64,000 nucleotides of DNA from Melitaea cinxia. Its lineage: Eukaryota; Arthropoda; Insecta; Lepidoptera; Nymphalidae. The notes under the pieces were generated by a model. The model saw nothing but the letters and a program-made list of their open reading frames with translations, was not told the origin of the DNA and made no database searches. Positions 61,345-64,000 of this stretch are shown here, one piece after another (position 1 is the stretch's first letter; each line of letters starts with the position of its first letter). Location: assembly GCF_905220565.1 (NCBI RefSeq), contig NC_059399.1, forward strand, positions 12,762,501 through 12,826,500. Reading direction: 5' to 3'. The translations under genes and the position numbers were made by a program.

Positions 61345-62104
61345 TAGCTGACTCCGCAAACGTTGTTTTGCCATATATGTTTTAAGCCCCTTTATCCCCC
61401 TCCCCCCTTATAACTTGGGGTATGAAAAATAGATGTTGGCCGATTCTCTAACCTACCCGACATGCACACAAAATTTCATAAAAATCGGTCCAGCCGTTTC
61501 GGAGGAGTATTTTAACTATTTATTTTTTGCCTACTAGTCAAGTAATAAGTATACAGCATCTTCATGATATAGCACTGTTATAATTCACGTATTATTGAAA
61601 TCGAAAACGCAGCACTGAACGCCATTTCTAAATCGTGAACACAAAAGCTAACCAGTAGTAGAAAGAGACAAAGAGTAATGAGTATTTTTAGTAGCATCGG
61701 CCGACTTAGAAAAAATAATAATTAAAATCTTAGAAATTTTGTATCTGATTACAAACTAACAATTTTAATTATAATTAATAATCTAATATCAATGATAATT
61801 ATCTAATCAATAGATATCAATCATGATGCGGTAACCTACACAAAAACATCGATCCTATATGTACCTACCACATGTATACAATTATGTGGGTTTTGGGTTG
61901 ACTATTTGTTAAATTCAAAAAAAAATAATTATGTACCAAATAAATAAATAAAAAATAGAAATATTTACCAAAGAACATAACATAAATGTAATTTGTATGG
62001 TGTTTCTTACCTTCCATATTTTCACGAGTCTGTTCATTATCACCATTATTTACTGGCGACAACGAGGGCGACGGTGGAGACATTTCTGAAAGATTCATAT
62101 CCAT
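46810..62104 (-). CDS. SIAH-type RING E3 ubiquitin ligase with acidic N-terminal extension
   Basis: Eight exons on the minus strand: 62104-62011, 61126-60981, 60554-60479, 60383-60340, 57234-57067, 56609-56439, 55928-55725, 47052-46810. Phases agree and give 381 residues. Residues 1-120 are acidic and low-complexity (EDEVVDVVG, DDEPNE) with a basic KRKRE. Residues 128-165 form a RING: CPVC, QCRRGHLVCGRC, CPVC. Exon 6 encodes the SIAH zinc-finger region (CRHGCG, HEASC, HYHCPAPAC). Exons 7-8 encode the sina/TRAF-like substrate-binding fold. SIAH proteins recruit E2 enzymes and mark substrates for the proteasome. The last intron is 8.7 kb and holds a complete hAT transposon. The final TGA (46812-46810) is followed in frame by 30 codons up to TAA at 46719-46717. 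An extra upstream exon at 63718-63843 may exist, so the true N-terminus is uncertain. Confidence 0.85.
47228..48110. pseudogene. Degraded hAT element (GTF2IRD2/Charlie type) with SINE inside
   Basis: 47228-47294 resembles a hAT terminal sequence (GGGGTCGGCAACCTGCAGCT, then repeated GGCTCTTT). At about 47755-47870, a plus-strand frame reads VIKIVNSIFSKALYHRQFK and ELLNEIETQCSDLL, a motif of GTF2IRD2-like hAT proteins. A family B repeat (47324-47616) is inserted between these parts. Stops break the frame. Confidence 0.5.
47324..47616. mobile_element. Short dispersed repeat (family B)
   Basis: Near full-length copy, inserted in the degraded hAT element at 47228-48110. Confidence 0.7.
49053..49060. 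repeat. 8-bp target-site duplication, left
   Basis: GTCTATTT directly before the hAT terminal inverted repeat; identical to 54899-54906. Confidence 0.9.
49088..49215. repeat. Left subterminal (GTCTTG)n array of the hAT element
   Basis: More than a dozen GTCTTG hexamers, several in tandem (GTCTTGGTCTTGGTCTTG), with CAAGAC/CAAGAAC in reverse at the very end. They are candidate transposase-binding sites, as known for subterminal repeats of other hAT elements. Confidence 0.85.
49639..53832 (-). CDS. hAT transposase (BED zinc finger, RNase H-like core, hATC domain)
   Basis: Two exons on the minus strand, 53832-53497 and 51354-49639, joined by a GT-AG intron in phase 0, encode 683 residues. Residues 40-82 form a BED-type zinc finger with Cys54, Cys57, His77 and His82. 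Two aspartates fit the RNase H-like catalytic core: Asp193 in FTIDGWTS and Asp259 in GITVDNATAN. CPTRWNSTHDMI is the conserved tryptophan segment. An acidic patch lies near residues 450-470 of the encoded chain (approximate). The end, from about residue 610, is the hATC dimerisation domain (IPATSVPAERLFSKASLVI). No internal stop or frameshift is seen. The 2.14-kb intron would be only about 360 nt without the tRNA-like array. Met13 is an alternative start. Confidence 0.9.
51504..51517. repeat. 14-bp target-site duplication of the tRNA-like array, left
   Basis: TAAAGTACTTAGTT; identical copy at 53283-53296, directly bordering the array on the other side. Confidence 0.85.
51550..51622 (-). tRNA. 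tRNA-like gene, copy 1 (GGU anticodon position, C33)
   Basis: A 73-nt cloverleaf: acceptor stem 7 bp (CGTTCCA with TGGAGCG, one G-U pair), D arm with T8, A14, G18, G19 and A21, anticodon stem CCGAC/GTCGG, loop ACGGTAC, T arm GCGGG-TTCGAAC-CCCGC, discriminator G. A box TAGCTTAATTGG and B box GGTTCGAACCC fit Pol III promoters. TTTTT follows 4 nt after the 3' end (51545-51541). The normal U33 is C, and the anticodon position reads GGU, so decoding is doubtful. Confidence 0.65.
51860..51932 (-). tRNA. tRNA-like gene, copy 2
   Basis: Identical to copy 1, one 310-bp unit further on. Confidence 0.65.
52170..52242 (-). tRNA. tRNA-like gene, copy 3
   Basis: Identical to copy 1. Confidence 0.65.
52480..52552 (-). 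tRNA. tRNA-like gene, copy 4, next to the inversion junction
   Basis: Identical to copy 1, but its 5' flank is lost. Three nt upstream the sequence switches into an inverted partial copy. Confidence 0.65.
52556..52588 (+). pseudogene. Truncated tRNA-like copy at the inversion junction
   Basis: Only the T arm and 3' acceptor side remain, with a duplicated B-box core (GGTTCGAAC twice) and one change (CCCCACTGG for CCCCGCTGG). Confidence 0.7.
52825..52897 (+). tRNA. tRNA-like gene, copy 5 (inverted arm)
   Basis: Same 73 nt as copies 1-4 on the opposite strand, followed by TTTTT 4 nt after the end. Confidence 0.65.
53135..53207 (+). tRNA. tRNA-like gene, copy 6 (inverted arm)
   Basis: Same sequence as copy 5, 310 bp further. 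Confidence 0.65.
53283..53296. repeat. 14-bp target-site duplication of the tRNA-like array, right
   Basis: TAAAGTACTTAGTT, identical to 51504-51517. Confidence 0.85.
54129..54266 (+). mobile_element. 138-bp Helitron-like element inside the hAT element
   Basis: 5' TCTATACTAATATTATAAAG; 3' hairpin-like GACGAAGTCGCGGGCACAG then CTAG. It lies upstream of transposase exon 1, between gene and right terminus. Confidence 0.65.
54734..54884. repeat. Right subterminal (GTCTTG)n array of the hAT element
   Basis: Same hexamer as the left array. Here the last ~45 nt are in the reverse sense (AAGACCAAGACTGC), so the array can fold back on itself. Confidence 0.85.
54899..54906. repeat. 8-bp target-site duplication, right
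   Basis: GTCTATTT directly after the right terminal repeat. Confidence 0.9.
54907..55724. other. Remaining intron sequence right of the hAT element
   Basis: AT-rich. Around 55075-55140 it shares ATGTaAAAAGAACGCTGGC and GGCGATTTA with 49005-49055 on the other side of the hAT element, suggesting an older local duplication or element. Confidence 0.4.
56751..57050 (-). pseudogene. Jockey-like LINE ORF2 fragment in SIAH-like intron 5
   Basis: A minus-strand frame of about 92 codons contains LTYAAPVWYA-like MTYAAPVWYALC, VQQNRCLRLIVGA and RYVRNDVIHRDTKTPTVEEY. These are typical of Jockey LINE polymerase C-terminal regions. It fills most of the 371-nt-scale intron between the RING and zinc-finger exons. 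Confidence 0.7.
57240..58360. other. Intron sequence without identified features
   Basis: AT-rich, with a poly-T run near 57600; no recognisable element until the SINE at 58363. Confidence 0.4.
58363..58706 (-). mobile_element. tRNA-derived SINE (family A)
   Basis: In SIAH-like intron 4. Near full length. It carries a small tandem duplication (GGGCATAGGGCATAGGCC at 58387-58404) and a deletion that removes part of the B box. Confidence 0.75.
58968..60262 (-). pseudogene. RTE-like LINE reverse-transcriptase relic
   Basis: Minus-strand frames encode: RNELWSALSVNRVSSVLVRA and KGVRQGCIASPRLFNLFMDN, then LLYADDQVLLASSAEDLQE (YADD), FVYLGSKFTRDGKCESDIER, and RPRRMFRDQIRDVLKK at the end. An AT-rich insertion or replacement at about 59700-59880 breaks the frame. 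It is better preserved than the copy at 21050 and is sense to the SIAH-like gene. Confidence 0.8.
60839..60965 (+). mobile_element. Short repeat family C, 3' fragment
   Basis: Keeps GCGATGCTTCTGGTGTTCCAGGC and the ending CTAGTCATATAAA. In SIAH-like intron 2, against exon 2. Confidence 0.5.
61306..61341. repeat. (TA)n microsatellite
   Basis: About 36 nt of AT repeat, directly next to a Helitron-like 3' end. Confidence 0.95.
61344..61515 (-). mobile_element. Helitron-like element, 3' fragment
   Basis: CTAG at 61344-61347. The body matches the element at 5744 (GTTTTGCCATATATGTT, TGAAAAATAGATGTTGGCCG). Confidence 0.6.
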
Positions 62105-62280
62105 TATGAAAATTACCAAAATTCCTTTCTATCCTTTAATACTCGGATACGAACAATCATCTTTAGGATGCATTTTTTTTATTATATGTTCTTGAATGAT
62201 AATTTTTCAATAAGTAGTCTAAAGTCGAAGCCTCAAAGCTCGTAGACGTGTACGAAACATTTATTAGTATACCTATCTTC

Positions 62281-62866
62281 GCTTCAACCTGTAATATCCC
62301 ACTGCTGGGCAGGTCTCTTTCCCCATATAGGAGAAGGATCATAGCTTAATCCACCACGCTGCTCCAATGCGGGTTGGCGGATATATTTCCTACTATTCTT
62401 GTTTAGGTAATATATCTAATGTATAATGTTTCTAATTTTGTATTAAAACACAGTTTATATATTATTTTCAAAAGAGTAACTGCGAAGTTTCTTGCCGATT
62501 CTTCTCTGCAGAATCTACATTCCGAATCGGTGGTAGCTTCACTTTTACAAAATTAATAATATATTTTTATTTTTAATTTGTAAAATGACGATTCGAAAGT
62601 GCTCTCGGAGCCTATTTGAATAAAGCTAATTTTGATTTTGATCTCCATAAGTAACGATCGCCATCAGGTGTACATGATAACAACTGGGACCGACAGCTTA
62701 ACGTGTTCTCTGAGGCACGGTGGGCGATCCACAAGGACTGTACAAAGACCCAGACCACGGCAAACATCTGTATGGCTAATACAAATGTTTGTCATGTGCG
62801 AGGATCGAACCCGCAACCGCCAGCGCAATAGCCACAAACCACTACTATGACCGGTGGGCCAACACG
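62281..62866 (-). mobile_element. tRNA-derived SINE (family A), split by an insertion
   Basis: 62281-62396 is the 3' part and 62649-62866 the 5' part with the tRNA head (B box near 62805). Between them lie about 252 nt of another repeat. Confidence 0.7.
62397..62648 (+). mobile_element. Retroposon fragment inserted in a SINE
   Basis: Contains GAAGTTTCTTGCCGATTCTT and TTGAATAAAGCTAATTTTGA, followed by a TTTTGA-type tail. This matches a very common lepidopteran LINE 3' region. Target duplication not obvious. Confidence 0.55.
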
Positions 62867-62882
62867 TCGTCTAATATATATA

Positions 62883-63065
62883 CTAGCGATCTGCCCCGGC
62901 TTCGCACGGGTACAAAAAACTGTCAGTGTTCCTCTACAACATCATGCATGTAATATACATACCTTTACCATAAACCTTTCTCTTGAATCACTCTATTTAC
63001 TAAAGAAAACTGCATCAAAATACGTTGGGTAGTTTTAAAGATCTAAGCATACAGACAGCGAGAAG
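62883..63065. mobile_element. CTAG-bounded repeat, similar to 37554
   Basis: Begins CTAGCGATCTGCCCCGGCTTCGCAC. Shares AAAACTGCATCAAAATACGT and GATCTAAGCATACAGACAGC with 38170-38220. Confidence 0.5.
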
Positions 63066-63077
63066 CGATTTTGTTTT

Positions 63078-63490
63078 TTAACCGACTTCCAAGAAAGGAG
63101 GAGGTTCTCAATTCGATTGTATTTTTTTATGTATGTTACTTAAGAACTTTTGACTGGGTGGAGCGATTTCGACAAAAAAAAATTAATCGAAAGGTGGTGT
63201 GTGTCATTTGGTCCCATTAAAATTTATTTGAGATCTAACAACTACTTTTCGAGATATATCTAATAATGCGTTTTTACTTGACTATTTTATCGTCGACCTA
63301 CGTTGTATTATACCGCATTACTTTTTACTGGGTGTACCGATTTAGATGATTTTTAATTTAATCGAAAGCTGATGTTTATCATGTGGTCACATTTAAATTT
63401 CACTGAGATCTGATTACAACTTTTTGAGTAGTCTTTCATAACGGGTTTTTACTTGACTATTTTTTCGATGGAATTGAAATCGGTTTTTTT
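63078..63490 (+). repeat. Dispersed repeat family D
   Basis: ACCGACTTCCAAGAAAGGAG start, with two internal similar halves (ACTGGGTGGAGCGATTT at about 63155 and ACTGGGTGTACCGATTT at about 63330). A shorter piece is at 29445. Confidence 0.55.
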
Positions 63491-63717
63491 TTTCGTTTCG
63501 TGAGCAAATACATTGATTACTATTAATGATACTAATATACTATGGCAGATATTCACAGACAAGTGACTTAAATTTGTGCAATTGGATTTGTACAATGGTA
63601 TTGTGCATTATATCATAAACTAAAGCAAAGATCCATAAATTTTATACAACTCACAAATATCAAAACAATTCGTTTACGGCAGTTAATAAATAAAAAGTGC
63701 AAATGAAGTAATCAAAC

Positions 63718-63843
63718 CGCGATCAGAGTGCGTGGCATCGTGGGAATCGCGAATGTCGGGCGCGTCGAATGCCGCCGATGCAGTGGACGCGTTGGACGCG
63801 TCGTTTGCTTCGCGCGAGGAGCTCTCCAGGACCGCCGGGATTA
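63718..63843 (-). CDS. Possible further upstream coding exon of the SIAH-like gene
   Basis: A GC-rich island with an open minus-strand frame containing VLESSSREANDASNASTAS and DIRDSHDATHSDR, in strong contrast to the AT-rich surroundings. Ending at CGCG|GTTTGA (63718), it leaves one base. This would fit the acceptor at TTTCAG|AAATGTCTCC in the 62.1-kb exon, giving ...HSDR-E-MSPPSPS. The donor is weak and the 5' border is a guess. Confidence 0.4.
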
Positions 63844-64000
63844 CTACGGAACCACAACATACTCAAACACAGATATAGACACGCAGTTAATATTTTTTTG
63901 AGAGTATACGTATAGTATAAAAAATGAAAATTTTCTTTTACAACGATAATAATAGATAGCGTTATATTAATATGTATAAATTACGCGTCACGTTGTTTGT

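Overview
The window reads as nuclear DNA of a butterfly or moth. It is A+T-rich, its genes are split into many short exons with GT-AG introns, and the space between exons is filled with repeat families typical of Lepidoptera: tRNA-headed SINEs, poly(A)-tailed short repeats, Helitron-like elements ending in CTAG, RTE-like and Jockey-like LINE fragments, and hAT transposons. The taxonomic call is inference; no species can be named.

Four host genes are supported. (1) 7347-18213, plus: a secreted pancreatic-type triglyceride lipase, 13 exons, 927 residues, intact Ser-Asp-His triad, a PLAT-like domain and a long Thr/Pro-rich C-terminal tail. (2) 19675-24185, minus: Pontin/RUVBL1, 10 exons, with an apparent 1-nt insertion at the start of exon 5. 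(3) 25051-41494, plus: importin-13, 18 exons, 987 residues, divergent from Pontin across an 865-bp gap holding a TATCGATA box. (4) 46810-62104, minus, perhaps continuing past the right edge: a SIAH-type RING E3 ubiquitin ligase, at least 8 exons, 381 residues, with an in-frame TGA followed by 30 more open codons.

Layout: 1-7.3 kb is repeats only; 7.3-18.4 kb lipase; 19.7-24.2 kb Pontin; 25-41.5 kb importin-13, whose GC-rich exons lie among AT-rich, repeat-filled introns; 41.5-46.7 kb a gene-poor gap with a LINE relic; 46.7-63.8 kb the SIAH-like gene.

The most unusual part is the last intron of the SIAH-like gene (47.05-55.72 kb). It holds a complete-looking hAT transposon (49061-54898) with 15-bp terminal inverted repeats, a perfect 8-bp target duplication, hexamer arrays near both ends, and a two-exon transposase of 683 residues. 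Inside the transposase intron sits a second insertion (51518-53282) flanked by a 14-bp direct repeat. It is built of 310-bp units, four in one direction and two or more inverted, each carrying a 73-nt tRNA-like gene with A box, B box and an oligo-T terminator. The tRNA-like sequence folds as a perfect cloverleaf, but has C at position 33 and a GGU anticodon. This mobile, palindromic tRNA-like array is the best candidate here for something undescribed.
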